Source: Clostridiales bacterium (GTDB lineage: Bacteria > Bacillota > Clostridia > Lachnospirales > JAQSXR01). Taken from it: a stretch of DNA of 64,000 bases. Made by a program: the position numbers and the translations under genes. The stretch lies in the NCBI GenBank assembly GCA_029256575.1, contig JAQSXR010000005.1:25400-89399 (forward strand), written 5' to 3'. This document shows, piece after piece, positions 36,509-45,952 of this stretch. Below the pieces are notes generated by a model, which was not told the origin of the DNA, searched no databases, and saw nothing but the letters and a program-made list of their open reading frames with translations. Within the stretch, counting starts at the first letter, position 1. Each line of letters begins with the position of its first letter.

Positions 36509-36778
36509 AATTCCGTGCGCCTTACGTTGACATAATACCATAGACGTTACCAATACAGTTAACTCAATTAAGGTACCCTTACGGCACACAAAACGTCTTG
36601 CTTAGTGCTGCTTCCTTCCAGACCTGACACATTTCACAAGGTCTTGTTGCGTAAGACCCAAATATCATCGCCACTTGTACCGGGCTGCTCTACAGTAAGT
36701 AAGCCTATGTTCAGCATCACCCCTGCTGTAGCGGATTGCAGGTACAGGGCACCGCTATCTCCCCGGCTGCACGGAAAT
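36509..36778 (-). ncRNA. ffs: Signal recognition particle RNA, large (6S/scRNA) type
   Basis: About 270 nt. The conserved apical loop region GTCAGGTCTGGAAGGAAGCA (minus strand, near 36630-36600) is the Ffh-binding helix 8. The 5' and 3' ends pair as TTCCGTGC / GCACGGAA, and the 5' part (GGTGCCCTGTACCTG, GTGATGCTG) forms the Alu domain that Bacillus- and Clostridium-type SRP RNAs have. The position between tadA and dnaX is conserved. Ends are set from pairing, so may be off by a few bases. Confidence 0.95.
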
Positions 36779-36820
36779 CTTTTGACTTAAATAATTTTTT
36801 CTTTTTATAGTGCAATATTT

Positions 36821-36849
36821 AGTATATAACGTATCTACTAATATGTCAA
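36821..36849 (-). promoter_or_regulatory. SRP RNA promoter
   Basis: On the minus strand TTGACA (36849-36844), 17 bp, TATACT (36826-36821). Start expected near 36814, giving a 5' leader that would be trimmed. Confidence 0.75.
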
Positions 36850-36904
36850 TCCAAATCAACTCAATATCAATAATTCCCTTGCCTTCCATGTATTGTATTC
36901 ACTA

Positions 36905-37354
36905 TTATGCCCGTAAATTTATAAAAAAATCCTTCATTATTTGGCTACACTCTTCCTCTAAGACGCCAGATATAATATCGACTTTATGATTAAATTCATC
37001 CATTTGCAGGAGGTTTATTATTGATCCAGCACAACCAGCCTTTTTATTCATAGTACCAATTACCACACGGTCCATTCTTGCTTGTACGATTGCACCAGAA
37101 CACATTTGGCATGGTTCAACTGTTACATACATAGTACATCCCTCTAAACGCCAATCCCCTATTATTTTACTTGCTTTATTTATTGCTATTATTTCAGCAT
37201 GTGCCAATGCATTTTTCTTAATATTACGTTTATTATATGCTCTTGCAATTATTTTATCCTCATGTACTATTACACACCCAATTGGCACTTCTCCAATTTT
37301 AAAGGCTTTTTTTGCCTGTTTTAAGGCTTCTCTCATATATTTCACATTATTCAT
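36905..37354 (-). CDS. tadA: tRNA-specific adenosine deaminase
   Basis: A 149-residue zinc deaminase that converts A34 to inosine in tRNA-Arg(ACG). The catalytic motif HAEIIAI (zinc His and proton-shuttle Glu) and PCQMCSGAI (two zinc Cys) are intact. Position upstream of SRP RNA and dnaX is as in Bacillus. Not to be confused with the Tad pilus ATPase, also named TadA. Confidence 0.96.
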   Translation of the reverse strand: MNNVKYMREALKQAKKAFKIGEVPIGCVIVHEDKIIARAYNKRNIKKNALAHAEIIAINKASKIIGDWRLEGCTMYVTVEPCQMCSGAIVQARMDRVVIGTMNKKAGCAGSIINLLQMDEFNHKVDIISGVLEEECSQIMKDFFINLRA

Positions 37355-37459
37355 GTTTTATTCTCCAATTTTACATTGAAATATTTTATTATAAATGCTA
37401 ACCTATATTTATAATAACTAAAAACAGATTATATAGCAATGTTATATTTATTACATATA

Positions 37460-37520
37460 CGCTAAAGGGCTTCTTGCTCTTATAATTAGATGGAGACATC
37501 TCTTTCTCATAGCGAAGGGC
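37460..37520 (+). promoter_or_regulatory. Structured 5' leader before the radical SAM activase gene
   Basis: CGCTA (37460-37464) and TAGCG (37510-37514) can close a junction with two hairpins: AAGGGC/GCTCTT (37465-37481, loop TTCTT) and AGATG-GAGA-CATCT (37488-37501, a GNRA-type loop). A second AAGGGC (37515-37520) could compete for GCTCTT, which would change access to the ribosome site AAAGGTGG that follows. It is not a riboswitch class I recognise. Confidence 0.4.
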
Positions 37521-37533
37521 AAAGGTGGTATTT

Positions 37534-38229
37534 TTGATTATACACGGACTCATCAAGACAACATTATTGGATTATCCCGGACATATAGCTAGCACCATAT
37601 TTTTAGGTGGCTGTAATTTTCTATGCCCATTCTGTCATAACAAAGATTTAGTAGTAAATCCAAATATACTCCCTAGCATATCGGAAGAAGAAATTCTTAC
37701 TTTCTTTAAAAAAAGGCGTGCCACTTTAGAAGGTGTTTGTATTACTGGTGGTGAACCAACCCTTCGAAAAGATTTGCCTCAGTTTATTTCTAAAATTAAG
37801 GACCTTGGATTAAAGGTAAAGCTCGATACAAATGGAACAAACCCAGCATTGTTAAGATATTTAAGTGACAATCATTTAATTGACTATGTCGCTATGGATA
37901 TCAAAAATTGTATTCCTAAATATCAATTCACAGTCGGGGGCACTTCTCTTGATATACCCGCTCTTATAGAATCAATTAATTTTTTATTATCAAATACTAT
38001 TCCTTATGAATTCCGAACTACAGTTGTAAAAGAATTACATTCCAAAGATAATATTATCGAAGTTGCGAAAAGTATTCAAGGAGAGTCAAAGTACTTCCTA
38101 CAATCATTTGTTAGTTCCAAAAATCAAATTGTTGATGGATTTACTAGCTATACTTCAGAAGAATTAATGGATATGCTTAATGCCATAAAATCATACTTAC
38201 CAAATGCAAAACTAAGGGGGCAAGCATAG
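37534..38229 (+). CDS. nrdG: Anaerobic ribonucleotide reductase activating protein (radical SAM)
   Basis: A 231-residue radical SAM enzyme of the NrdG2-like family. LGGCNFLCPFCHN holds the three iron-sulfur cysteines (C-x4-C-x2-C spacing with FCHN), CITGGEPTL is the SAM-binding GGE motif, and KLDTNGTNP and YVAMDIKN are further conserved segments. It would make the glycyl radical on the class III reductase or a related glycyl-radical enzyme. The target gene is not in the window. The start is TTG at 37534 with AAAGGTGG 5 bases before; a GTG at 37525 overlaps that site. Confidence 0.87.
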   Translation: MIIHGLIKTTLLDYPGHIASTIFLGGCNFLCPFCHNKDLVVNPNILPSISEEEILTFFKKRRATLEGVCITGGEPTLRKDLPQFISKIKDLGLKVKLDTNGTNPALLRYLSDNHLIDYVAMDIKNCIPKYQFTVGGTSLDIPALIESINFLLSNTIPYEFRTTVVKELHSKDNIIEVAKSIQGESKYFLQSFVSSKNQIVDGFTSYTSEELMDMLNAIKSYLPNAKLRGQA

Positions 38230-38244
38230 AGCTTGTCCCCTTAG
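38212..38244. terminator. 14-bp hairpin terminator at the end of nrdG-like gene
   Basis: CTAAGGGGGCAAGC / GCTTGTCCCCTTAG with the nrdG-like stop codon in the loop. The following T content is modest. It is also 10 bp from the end of the convergent Sel1 gene and may serve both. Confidence 0.75.
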
Positions 38245-38254
38245 TAGTTATTGT

Positions 38255-39064
38255 TTATTCTTCTTTTCCGTCATTTGCTATATACTCTTGAGCAGAAGTA
38301 TTTCCACCTTCTGCAGCTGCTGCTATAAGCTCAGCACCTTTAGTTTCATCTTTTGTAACTCCATTACCCTCCATGTATAATAATCCTAATTCATACATAG
38401 ATTCGAAATCATCTAAGTCCGCTGCTCTTTGGAAATACTCAGCTGCCTTTGCATAATCTTGTTCAACAGCTTCACTTTCCTTATACAAAGATCCTAGAAG
38501 ATTTAATGCTGTTACATTTTCTTCATCTGCTGCTAAATTTAAGAATTTCAAACCTTCTTCTGGGTTATAGTATTCTAAGTCTTTTGTCAGATAGATATCA
38601 CCTAAGTAAATTCTTGCATCATTATTTCCTTGTTCAGCTGCACCTTTAAATAACTCAACTGCTCCTGGTAGATCTGCTGTTACATCTGCGGCTCCTAGTA
38701 GTTTATAAACTCCGAGTAAACTCATAGCTTCTGCATAATCTTGTGCAACAGACTTTTTAAGCCACTTTAGACCTTTTTTATAATCTGCTTCAACGTTAAC
38801 ACCATTGAAATACTCAACTGCAAGATCATATTCTGCCTTCGCATCGCCTGTTTTTGCATTATTGATTTGTTCACGAATATCATTTTCTTTACGATAATCT
38901 AAGTACCATATGCCAGCTCCGATTGCTAGTAAAAGAATAATTACTCCAATAACAATAAATGGTTTTGCTTTTCTTTTTTTCTGATAGCTAACTTTTTCTT
39001 GATATCTTTGGTATCTTCTTGAATTTGAATTGTTTACTTTTTCTTTATTTTCCACTTTATTCAC
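38255..39064 (-). CDS. Membrane-anchored Sel1-repeat protein
   Basis: A 269-residue protein with a Lys/Arg/Ser-rich cytoplasmic N-terminus (1-34), one helix (about 35-52) and about five Sel1-type TPR repeats (for example AEYDLAVEYFNG, AMSLLGVYKLLG, ARIYLGDIYLT, ALNLLGSLYKES, SMYELGLLYMEGNG). Sel1 repeats scaffold protein complexes. It has no obvious partner here, though it is followed by the two-component system on the same strand upstream. Confidence 0.85.
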   Translation of the reverse strand: MNKVENKEKVNNSNSRRYQRYQEKVSYQKKRKAKPFIVIGVIILLLAIGAGIWYLDYRKENDIREQINNAKTGDAKAEYDLAVEYFNGVNVEADYKKGLKWLKKSVAQDYAEAMSLLGVYKLLGAADVTADLPGAVELFKGAAEQGNNDARIYLGDIYLTKDLEYYNPEEGLKFLNLAADEENVTALNLLGSLYKESEAVEQDYAKAAEYFQRAADLDDFESMYELGLLYMEGNGVTKDETKGAELIAAAAEGGNTSAQEYIANDGKEE

Positions 39065-39128
39065 CTCATAAATTTTCTATAAAAATTATATCAATATTTA
39101 CCTTGTCTGGCAATATATTTCTATTCTA

Positions 39129-40589
39129 TTAATTTCCACTATCAAGCTCAATATAGAATTCAACACCGCCTTCAACATTCCTAACTCCATACGGCATATT
39201 GTGTGCTTTCATTATTGCAGAAACTACTGCAAGTCCGATTCCAGTTCCTCCGTATTTTCTTGTTCTTGCTTTGTCTACTTTATAAAAACTTATCCAGATT
39301 TTATCTATATCCGATTCTGGAATATGTTGACCAGTATTAAATACTGTTATTCTTTTTCTTGTATCTAGATCGTTAATAGATACAATAATTTTACCTTCAC
39401 CACTAACATGGTTAATTGCATTTGTAATATAGTTCCTTATAACATCCTCAATAAATAATTCATCAGCCCATACATAGTGAGGGTCCTTACAATCAAATAC
39501 AATATTTATATCCTTTTGCTCAAATAGAATTTGGTTTTTTTCTAATTCTTGCTCGATTAACTGTGCGATGTCAAAATGTCGTATCATTATCTGATCTTGG
39601 CCTGCTTCTAATTGCATTAACGCCATTATCCTCTTCACAAGTTGACCCATTTTCTCACTTTCATCTAATATTACATCATAATAATACTCCTGATCTTCCG
39701 GCTTAACGATAGAATCTTTTAATCCTTCCGCATAGCCCTGAATAAGTGCTATTGGTGTCTTTAATTCATGTGAGATATTAGACATAAATCCACGTCGCAT
39801 TTCATCAACCACTTGCTTTTCCTGAATATCTTCTTTGAGCATTAAATTTGCTGTCTTTAATTCCGAAATAGTTCTTTCAAGTTTGGAAGATAAGGTGTTA
39901 ATACTGTGTCCAAGCACTCCTACTTCATCTTCAAAATCTCCACAGTATTTCTTTGTAAAGTCTAATTCTGCCATATCTCTTGCAATCTTCGAAATTTGTA
40001 AGATTGGTCTAGCAAAACGTCTAGAAATAATAAAAACAAAAACTGCGGCTATTAATGCTGTAATTGATCCTATCCTTATAAATAATAGGTTTGTTACGTT
40101 GGCAATGTCACTAATAGATTCATAAGGTGTACTCAGACCAAGATAATCCCCATTCACCAACTTCCCAAATAAAACTAATTGTTTTGTATTGATTTTGGGG
40201 TCTGTTCGACTATAAATTATATATTCATTGATAGATAACGATGCAACTTGCGAATAATCGGAAATGGAATAAATCTTTTCAACATAATTATTCGAATTCA
40301 CTGATAATCCACTTGATTCTAAATTAAAGATAACTTTTTTATAATCCGGATCTGTCGCTACATCAAAACCACTTTTATCTACTAATTGAATAATTGATAC
40401 ATATAAATCCTCATTATAAGTAAGGTAGTATTGGTTCGTCATATTAAAGGTTTTTACTAAAAGCTCATTTTTATGTTTTAAATAATAATTTTCTAACATT
40501 ATCCCATTAATACTTACTACAATAAAAATAGAACCAAGCACTACTGCTATGATAAGCAAAAAAAGTTTTGTGCTCAAAGATTTCTTCAT
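39129..40589 (-). CDS. Sensor histidine kinase of an OmpR-type pair
   Basis: A 486-residue kinase: helix 1 (8-30), an exterior sensing part (31-165), helix 2 (about 168-190), HAMP (RFARPILQISKIARDMAELD), H-box SNISHELKTPIALIQGYAEG and ATPase domain with NYITNAINHV, IPESD and GGTGIGLAVV. The regulator gene ends 1 base before its ATG, so they form a pair. Signal unknown. Confidence 0.93.
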   Translation of the reverse strand: MKKSLSTKLFLLIIAVVLGSIFIVVSINGIMLENYYLKHKNELLVKTFNMTNQYYLTYNEDLYVSIIQLVDKSGFDVATDPDYKKVIFNLESSGLSVNSNNYVEKIYSISDYSQVASLSINEYIIYSRTDPKINTKQLVLFGKLVNGDYLGLSTPYESISDIANVTNLLFIRIGSITALIAAVFVFIISRRFARPILQISKIARDMAELDFTKKYCGDFEDEVGVLGHSINTLSSKLERTISELKTANLMLKEDIQEKQVVDEMRRGFMSNISHELKTPIALIQGYAEGLKDSIVKPEDQEYYYDVILDESEKMGQLVKRIMALMQLEAGQDQIMIRHFDIAQLIEQELEKNQILFEQKDINIVFDCKDPHYVWADELFIEDVIRNYITNAINHVSGEGKIIVSINDLDTRKRITVFNTGQHIPESDIDKIWISFYKVDKARTRKYGGTGIGLAVVSAIMKAHNMPYGVRNVEGGVEFYIELDSGN

Positions 40590-41267
40590 TTATTTACCCA
40601 CCTCAAACTTGTAGCCTAAACCCCATACTGTCTTAATATAATCTCCAGCCTGTCCCAGTTTTGACCTTAATCTTTTCACATGAGTATCTATCGTTCGTCC
40701 ATCACCTAAATAATCAAAATTCCATACATTATTGAGAATATTATCTCTTGTTAATGCAATCCCTTCATTCTCGATAAAATAAGTAAGTAATTCAAATTCC
40801 TTTAGCGTTAATTCAATTTCTTGCCCTAAGACTTTTACCTCATTGCCAATCTTGTTGTATTCCAAAACACCAAATACTGCTGACTGAACTTCGTTTGATT
40901 TTGAGCGTTTTAATAATGCCTCAACTCTTGCGACTAGTATCTTAGGACTAAATGGCTTCGAAATATATTCATCTACACCAAGTTTAAATCCTAGTAGCTC
41001 ATCACGTTCATCACCCTTAGCCGTTAGCATTATTATTGGAACATTAGACATACTCCTAATTTCGCTACAAGTAGCCCACCCATCTAATTTAGGCATCATT
41101 ACGTCAAGTATAATAAGATTTATCCCCTTATCAGACATAAATATATCAATTGCTTCTTCTCCGTCTCCAGCTTCAAGAATTGTATATCCTTTTGCCGATA
41201 AAAAATCCTTGATTAACCGTCTCATCCTAGCCTCATCATCAACAACTAATACTTTTATAGAGCTCAT
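40590..41267 (-). CDS. OmpR-family response regulator
   Basis: A 225-residue regulator. Asp10-Asp11 (VVDDE), phospho-acceptor Asp55 (LIILDVMMPKLDG), Lys in SKPFSP and a winged-helix domain (DGRTIDTHVKRLRSKLG, VWGLGYKF). The start is the ATG with GGAGGGACGAA before it; an earlier in-frame ATG at 41285 overlaps that site. It probably also controls its own operon. Targets unknown. Confidence 0.95.
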   Translation of the reverse strand: MSSIKVLVVDDEARMRRLIKDFLSAKGYTILEAGDGEEAIDIFMSDKGINLIILDVMMPKLDGWATCSEIRSMSNVPIIMLTAKGDERDELLGFKLGVDEYISKPFSPKILVARVEALLKRSKSNEVQSAVFGVLEYNKIGNEVKVLGQEIELTLKEFELLTYFIENEGIALTRDNILNNVWNFDYLGDGRTIDTHVKRLRSKLGQAGDYIKTVWGLGYKFEVGK

Positions 41268-41467
41268 TTCGTCCCTCCATTTCAAATCTGTGCGAATTAT
41301 TTCATATACATTATTATAACAGATTATACAATAAAAGTTTGATATATTTGTGAATTTTTGTTCACAAATAGTAGGATATAAATCTTCTTTTATCTAAATA
41401 TTTACCGATTATTACGTATATTTCCTACATTTTTTCTAATCATATATCTGATAAGGATGTGAGATGA

Positions 41468-42820
41468 ATGAAAAAACTAGATTTAGAAAATGACAGTATT
41501 TTTTACTTAATAATGCGTTTCTCAATACCCTCAATAATAGGTTGTTTTGTTACTTCACTCTATAATTTAGTCGACAGATATTATATTGGTAAACTTAATT
41601 ATACAAATTCTGATGCGCTCACTGGCGTTGGCTTGATTAATCCAGTTGCTACAATCATACTTGCTTTTTCTGTATTAGTCGGTATTGGTGCTTCTTCAAA
41701 CATTTCAATTAAGTTAGGTGAAAAAGATGAACGTACTGCTGAGAAATTATTAGGTAATTCATTTTTACTTATTGTAGTTTTTTCGACACTAATTACTAGT
41801 TTTGGCTTATTTTTTAGTGATCCTTTGCTAAAAGCTTTAGGCTCTACTCCTTCTTCACATGACTACGCAAAGTCATACATGACAATTATATTAATTGGAA
41901 CAACCTTTAATATGTTTAGTAACGCACTCAATCATACGATACGTGCTGCCGGTAATGCTTTTCGCTCAACTATAACTATGCTTTTAGGTGCAATACTTAA
42001 CATTATACTAGATCCAATATTTATTTTTACTCTTGGACTTGGGGTTCAGGGTGCAGCATTAGCCACTATAATATCGCAGTTTGTGTCTTCTATTTGGGTA
42101 TTAAGTTATTTCGTGTCAGGAAAAAGCCCTCTTAAGATTCGTATTAAATACATGTTTCCAAATATTAAAGTTATTATGCTAATTGTTTCTATTGGTGTCG
42201 CTCCATTTATTATGCAAGCCTCTACAAGTGTTGTTAATATAATTGTTAACAACGTCTTAAAAATATATGGTGGTACTCAAGCGATCGGGGCTATGACTAT
42301 TATTAGTAGTATATCTTTTTTATTCTTAATGCCCGTGTTAGGAATTAGTCAAGGAATACAACCTATTACAGGATTTAATTATGGTGCAAAAAAATATGAT
42401 AGAGTCCGTAAAATATTAAAATACGGGATAATTCTTTCTTCAGTAGCAGTTACTCTTATATTTATCTTAATTCAACTTTTCCCTTCACAAATAATATCTA
42501 TTTTTAATAAAGATCCTAAACTTGTAGCATATGGGACCTCTGGCCTAAGAATATATAACTTGATGATGCCATTATTAGGATTTCAACTATTAACAACTCA
42601 CTTTTTTCAGAACATAAAAAAAGCAGAGTTTTCCCTGCTTCTTACCTTGCTTCGACAAGTAATTCTACTTTTACCACTATGCCTTATATTACCACGTTAT
42701 TATGGAATTAATGGTGTTTGGATAGCAACGCCAATAGCTGACTTCGGATCCAGTATTATTACTTTTATTTTCCTAGTACGCGAGATGCGTAAATTAAAGA
42801 ATGTGCCTAATGTGATTTGA
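41468..42820 (+). CDS. MATE family efflux transporter
   Basis: A 450-residue transporter with 12 helices in two homologous halves (LGNSFLLIVVF and NYGAKKYDRVRKILKYG mark the repeats). MATE proteins export drugs or metabolites in exchange for H+ or Na+. The last seven codons and stop lie inside the antisense of tRNA-Arg, a convergent overlap of 19 bp. No dedicated terminator follows. The 41268-41467 upstream gap holds its promoter, which I cannot place. Confidence 0.92.
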   Translation: MKKLDLENDSIFYLIMRFSIPSIIGCFVTSLYNLVDRYYIGKLNYTNSDALTGVGLINPVATIILAFSVLVGIGASSNISIKLGEKDERTAEKLLGNSFLLIVVFSTLITSFGLFFSDPLLKALGSTPSSHDYAKSYMTIILIGTTFNMFSNALNHTIRAAGNAFRSTITMLLGAILNIILDPIFIFTLGLGVQGAALATIISQFVSSIWVLSYFVSGKSPLKIRIKYMFPNIKVIMLIVSIGVAPFIMQASTSVVNIIVNNVLKIYGGTQAIGAMTIISSISFLFLMPVLGISQGIQPITGFNYGAKKYDRVRKILKYGIILSSVAVTLIFILIQLFPSQIISIFNKDPKLVAYGTSGLRIYNLMMPLLGFQLLTTHFFQNIKKAEFSLLLTLLRQVILLLPLCLILPRYYGINGVWIATPIADFGSSIITFIFLVREMRKLKNVPNVI

Positions 42821-42875
42821 ACACACGGCCTACCGCTTAGGAGGCGGTCGCTCTATCCTGCTGAGCTATAGACAC
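42802..42875 (-). tRNA. tRNA-Arg (CCT)
   Basis: 74 nt. Acceptor GTGTCTA / TAGGCAC with one G-T pair, D arm AGCTCAGCAGGATAGAGC, anticodon stem ACCGC/GCGGT with loop CTCCTAA (CCT), T arm with TTCAAAT. Discriminator A. CCA is not encoded. Overlaps the MATE gene end on the other strand. Confidence 0.93.
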
Positions 42876-42895
42876 ATAAACATATATATGAACAA

Positions 42896-43768
42896 TTAGA
42901 GTTGCACTACACCTTGAAACCATGCGGTAGCTTTAATTCTTCTACCAACTACTGGCTCCCCAAGCAACTCTTTTTTGTTAATACACAAATCAATTGATAT
43001 TTCATTGCAATTTAATGTCATAACATAGATTTCTTCGTTTGTATGTGAATTTGTACAAATATAAAGTTCTACTATTTCACCTAAAATAGCATATTCATCA
43101 TTTTGAATACCAAATGGCATTATATAGGTTTCAACTATTGATAATATATCTTCTGTTTTGGTTCTTTTTAACACTACTGAATAAGTATCGATATCTTCAA
43201 TCGCTAATATTTCCATCGCCTCTTGATCGCCATTTCTAGCCGCACTAATTAAATCTGATCGAACTGAATTTTTATTTGCTATTGTTTTTTCTATTTTATG
43301 ATCTTTTTCGATAGGAAGTAAAACTGTTGCGTTTTTACCAAGTGCGGATATGAATGCACTATTTGATTTAAGTTTTTCTTCCGTTCCTTTAATTGACAAA
43401 TACTCAATCATATTTTGCAAATAAAATATAAGAGGAACTCCAGTCCTAACATCATCACATACACATTGGTATGCATCCTTATCATTCACTCTCTCGATAT
43501 TCGTATCTTCTTTCGTGCTTTCTTTTATAGCTTTAAAATAAGGGAAATAATACTCTTGTGAAAAAATGCCATCAGCATCTACTTCACCACGCATCATTAA
43601 TCCAATTCTGTCAGCAAAATACTTAACACATTCTACTTTTCTGCTTCCATCTATTAATAAGATTTCCTCTACACTAGAAGGATTTTCTTCTGTCTCTTTT
43701 AATAATTTAGTTAGTTCTTTTTTATCTTTTAGTTCACTAAACCCTACGGCTGATAAATAACTGTGCAT
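42896..43768 (-). CDS. DUF3881 family protein
   Basis: A 290-residue cytoplasmic protein with the N-terminal LSAVGFSELK and the middle QCVCDDVRTGVPLIFYLQN I associate with DUF3881, a family found in Lachnospiraceae and relatives. It has no membrane segment. The C-terminal part has GRRIKATAWFQGVVQL. Function unknown. It lies between tRNA-Arg and metG; a gap of 79 bp to metG suggests cotranscription is possible. Confidence 0.75.
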   Translation of the reverse strand: MHSYLSAVGFSELKDKKELTKLLKETEENPSSVEEILLIDGSRKVECVKYFADRIGLMMRGEVDADGIFSQEYYFPYFKAIKESTKEDTNIERVNDKDAYQCVCDDVRTGVPLIFYLQNMIEYLSIKGTEEKLKSNSAFISALGKNATVLLPIEKDHKIEKTIANKNSVRSDLISAARNGDQEAMEILAIEDIDTYSVVLKRTKTEDILSIVETYIMPFGIQNDEYAILGEIVELYICTNSHTNEEIYVMTLNCNEISIDLCINKKELLGEPVVGRRIKATAWFQGVVQL

Positions 43769-43847
43769 AAAATCACCTCTTTCACCTAACAGTTATATCA
43801 TTAATCTTTCTATTTGTCAATTTGACTATAAATTCAAATTGCGCTAT

Positions 43848-45848
43848 TTACCTTACTTCTGCTCCACCAGATACTTCTTCAGAAGGAGTAACTAATGTAA
43901 GTCTACCTTCATTATCCGATGCTGCTAGGACCATACCCTCCGATAAGACACCACGTAATTTAACTGGTTTTAAATTTGTCACCACTACTACTTTTCTTCC
44001 AATCATTTGTTCTGGTGTATAGAATTTTGCAATTCCCGAAACAATTTGTCTTACCTCATCATCTATTTTTATTTGGGAAACGAGTAGTTTATCAGATTTA
44101 TCTACATTTTTACACTCTAGTACTTCACCAATTCTCATATTTATCTTTGCAAAATCATCAATTGTAATTAATCCTTGAGAACCTAAATCTTCTACCCTAG
44201 TGTCAACCTTAGTCACTTGTTTGTTGTTTTCTTTTTTTACTTCTTTATTTACTTCTTTTTTTATTTCTATTGGTGAATTTTCTACTTTCCCTAATATTTC
44301 TTCCATTTTTTTGGCTTCATCTATTCGAAGGAAAAGTGGTTCTGCATCATTTACTTTTATTCCTAATTCTAGACCACCAAATTTCTTTGTTGATTCAAAA
44401 TCAATCACGTTTGTATTAATCATTTTTTGCATTCTTATTGCAGTTTCCGGTAAATAGGAAGATAGCGCAATCGAACATACTCTTATAGATTCTAATAAGT
44501 TATATAAAACCGTACTTAATCTATCTTTCATTGTTTCGTCTTTGGCGATAACCCAAGGAATTGTTTCATCAATATATTTGTTGCTTCTTCTTAAAACATT
44601 CCAAATTTCATCTAAAGAATCTGTAACCTTTAGATCGTTCATTTTATCGGTTGTCTTATTTGTTAAATTTGACACCATGCTAATTAACTCATTATCAATA
44701 TCTTCCTTACAAGTATTACAAGTTAGTACTCCATCGAAGTACTTATTTACCATTGCAACTGTTCTGTTAACTAGATTACCTAATATATTTACTAAGTCTG
44801 AATTTATTCTTGAAATAATTAATTCATAAGTCATTGTACCATCTTGTGCAAACGGCATTTCATGTAATACATAATATCGAATTGCATCAACGCCAAATAG
44901 ATTAACTAAATCTTTTGCATAAATTACATTTCCAGTTGATTTTGACATTTTTTCATTATTAACAAGTAGCCATGGGTGTCCAAATATTTGTTTCGGTAAA
45001 ACAACATCAAGTGCCATTAATATAATTGGCCAATATATTGTATGGAATCTCAAAATATCTTTACCTATTAAGTGTACGTCAGCTGGCCAGTATTTATTAA
45101 ACAATTCTCCATTATTTCCATTTGGGTCAAACCCTAATGCCGAAATATAATTTGATAATGCATCAATCCAAACATATACAACGTGCTTATTATCAAAATC
45201 TACAGGTACCCCCCAATTAAAAGAAGTCCTTGAAACACATAAATCTTGAAGTCCTGGTTTTAGAAAATTATTTACCATTTCATTCTTTCTTGATTCTGGT
45301 TGAATGAATTTTGGATTATCTTCGATATGTTTCATTAATCTATCTGCGTATTTGCTCATTTTAAAGAAATAAGCTTCTTCACTTGCTTTTTCTACATCTT
45401 TTCCACATTCAGGACATTTTCCTTCAACTAATTGTGTTTCTGTGTAAAATGCTTCACAAGCAGTACAATATCTGCCTTCATAACTTCCTTTATAAATATC
45501 TCCTTGATCATAAAGTTTCTTGAAAATCTTTTGCACTGTCGCAATATGATAATCATCCGTTGTTCTAATAAATTTATCATAACTCGTTCCCATAAGGTCC
45601 CAGATATCTCTAATTTCACCAGCTATTTTATCAACATGTTGTTGTGGTTTTATTCCCTCTTGTTCGGCTTGATTTTGAATCTTTTGTCCGTGTTCATCTG
45701 TTCCTGTTAAAAAGAAAACATCATATCCTTCTAATCTTTTATATCTAGCAATACTATCCGCTAAAACTGCCTCGTATGTGTTTCCAATATGAGGTGTTTT
45801 CGATGTATATGCAATTGCAGTTGTTATATAATACTTTTGTTTTTCCAA
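43848..45848 (-). CDS. metG: Methionyl-tRNA synthetase with C-terminal tRNA-binding domain
   Basis: A 666-residue class I synthetase. HIGH-type motif PHIGNTYEAVLAD, zinc knuckle CTACEAF and CPECGKD, KMSKS motif EKMSKSTGNV and the anticodon domain. After a Lys-rich linker (about 530-560) comes the Trbp111-like C-terminal domain (INMRIGEVLECKNVDKSDKL and later GRKVVVVTNLKPVKLRG), which strengthens tRNA binding. Full length. AGGAGGAAA precedes the ATG. No T-box leader was seen between promoter and start. Confidence 0.97.
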   Translation of the reverse strand: MEKQKYYITTAIAYTSKTPHIGNTYEAVLADSIARYKRLEGYDVFFLTGTDEHGQKIQNQAEQEGIKPQQHVDKIAGEIRDIWDLMGTSYDKFIRTTDDYHIATVQKIFKKLYDQGDIYKGSYEGRYCTACEAFYTETQLVEGKCPECGKDVEKASEEAYFFKMSKYADRLMKHIEDNPKFIQPESRKNEMVNNFLKPGLQDLCVSRTSFNWGVPVDFDNKHVVYVWIDALSNYISALGFDPNGNNGELFNKYWPADVHLIGKDILRFHTIYWPIILMALDVVLPKQIFGHPWLLVNNEKMSKSTGNVIYAKDLVNLFGVDAIRYYVLHEMPFAQDGTMTYELIISRINSDLVNILGNLVNRTVAMVNKYFDGVLTCNTCKEDIDNELISMVSNLTNKTTDKMNDLKVTDSLDEIWNVLRRSNKYIDETIPWVIAKDETMKDRLSTVLYNLLESIRVCSIALSSYLPETAIRMQKMINTNVIDFESTKKFGGLELGIKVNDAEPLFLRIDEAKKMEEILGKVENSPIEIKKEVNKEVKKENNKQVTKVDTRVEDLGSQGLITIDDFAKINMRIGEVLECKNVDKSDKLLVSQIKIDDEVRQIVSGIAKFYTPEQMIGRKVVVVTNLKPVKLRGVLSEGMVLAASDNEGRLTLVTPSEEVSGGAEVR

Positions 45849-45890
45849 TTTGGATTTCCTCCTAAATAAGTACTTATTCTATATCATTTC

Positions 45891-45920
45891 ATTATATAAT
45901 TAAGTTTTAAGCGATGTCAA
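45891..45920 (-). promoter_or_regulatory. metG promoter
   Basis: On the minus strand TTGACA (45920-45915), 18 bp, TATAAT (45896-45891), about 40 bp before the metG ATG. Confidence 0.75.
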
Positions 45921-45952
45921 GCCAACTTGAAGTAATTTTATATTATAATTTT

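Noticed and set aside
42802..42875. Integrated element at tRNA-Arg
   Set aside because: No integrase, no repeated tRNA end within reach and no phage genes. Only the MATE overlap is unusual.
45849..45914. T-box leader for metG
   Set aside because: The space between promoter and start is only about 40 bases, too short, and no T-box sequence is present.
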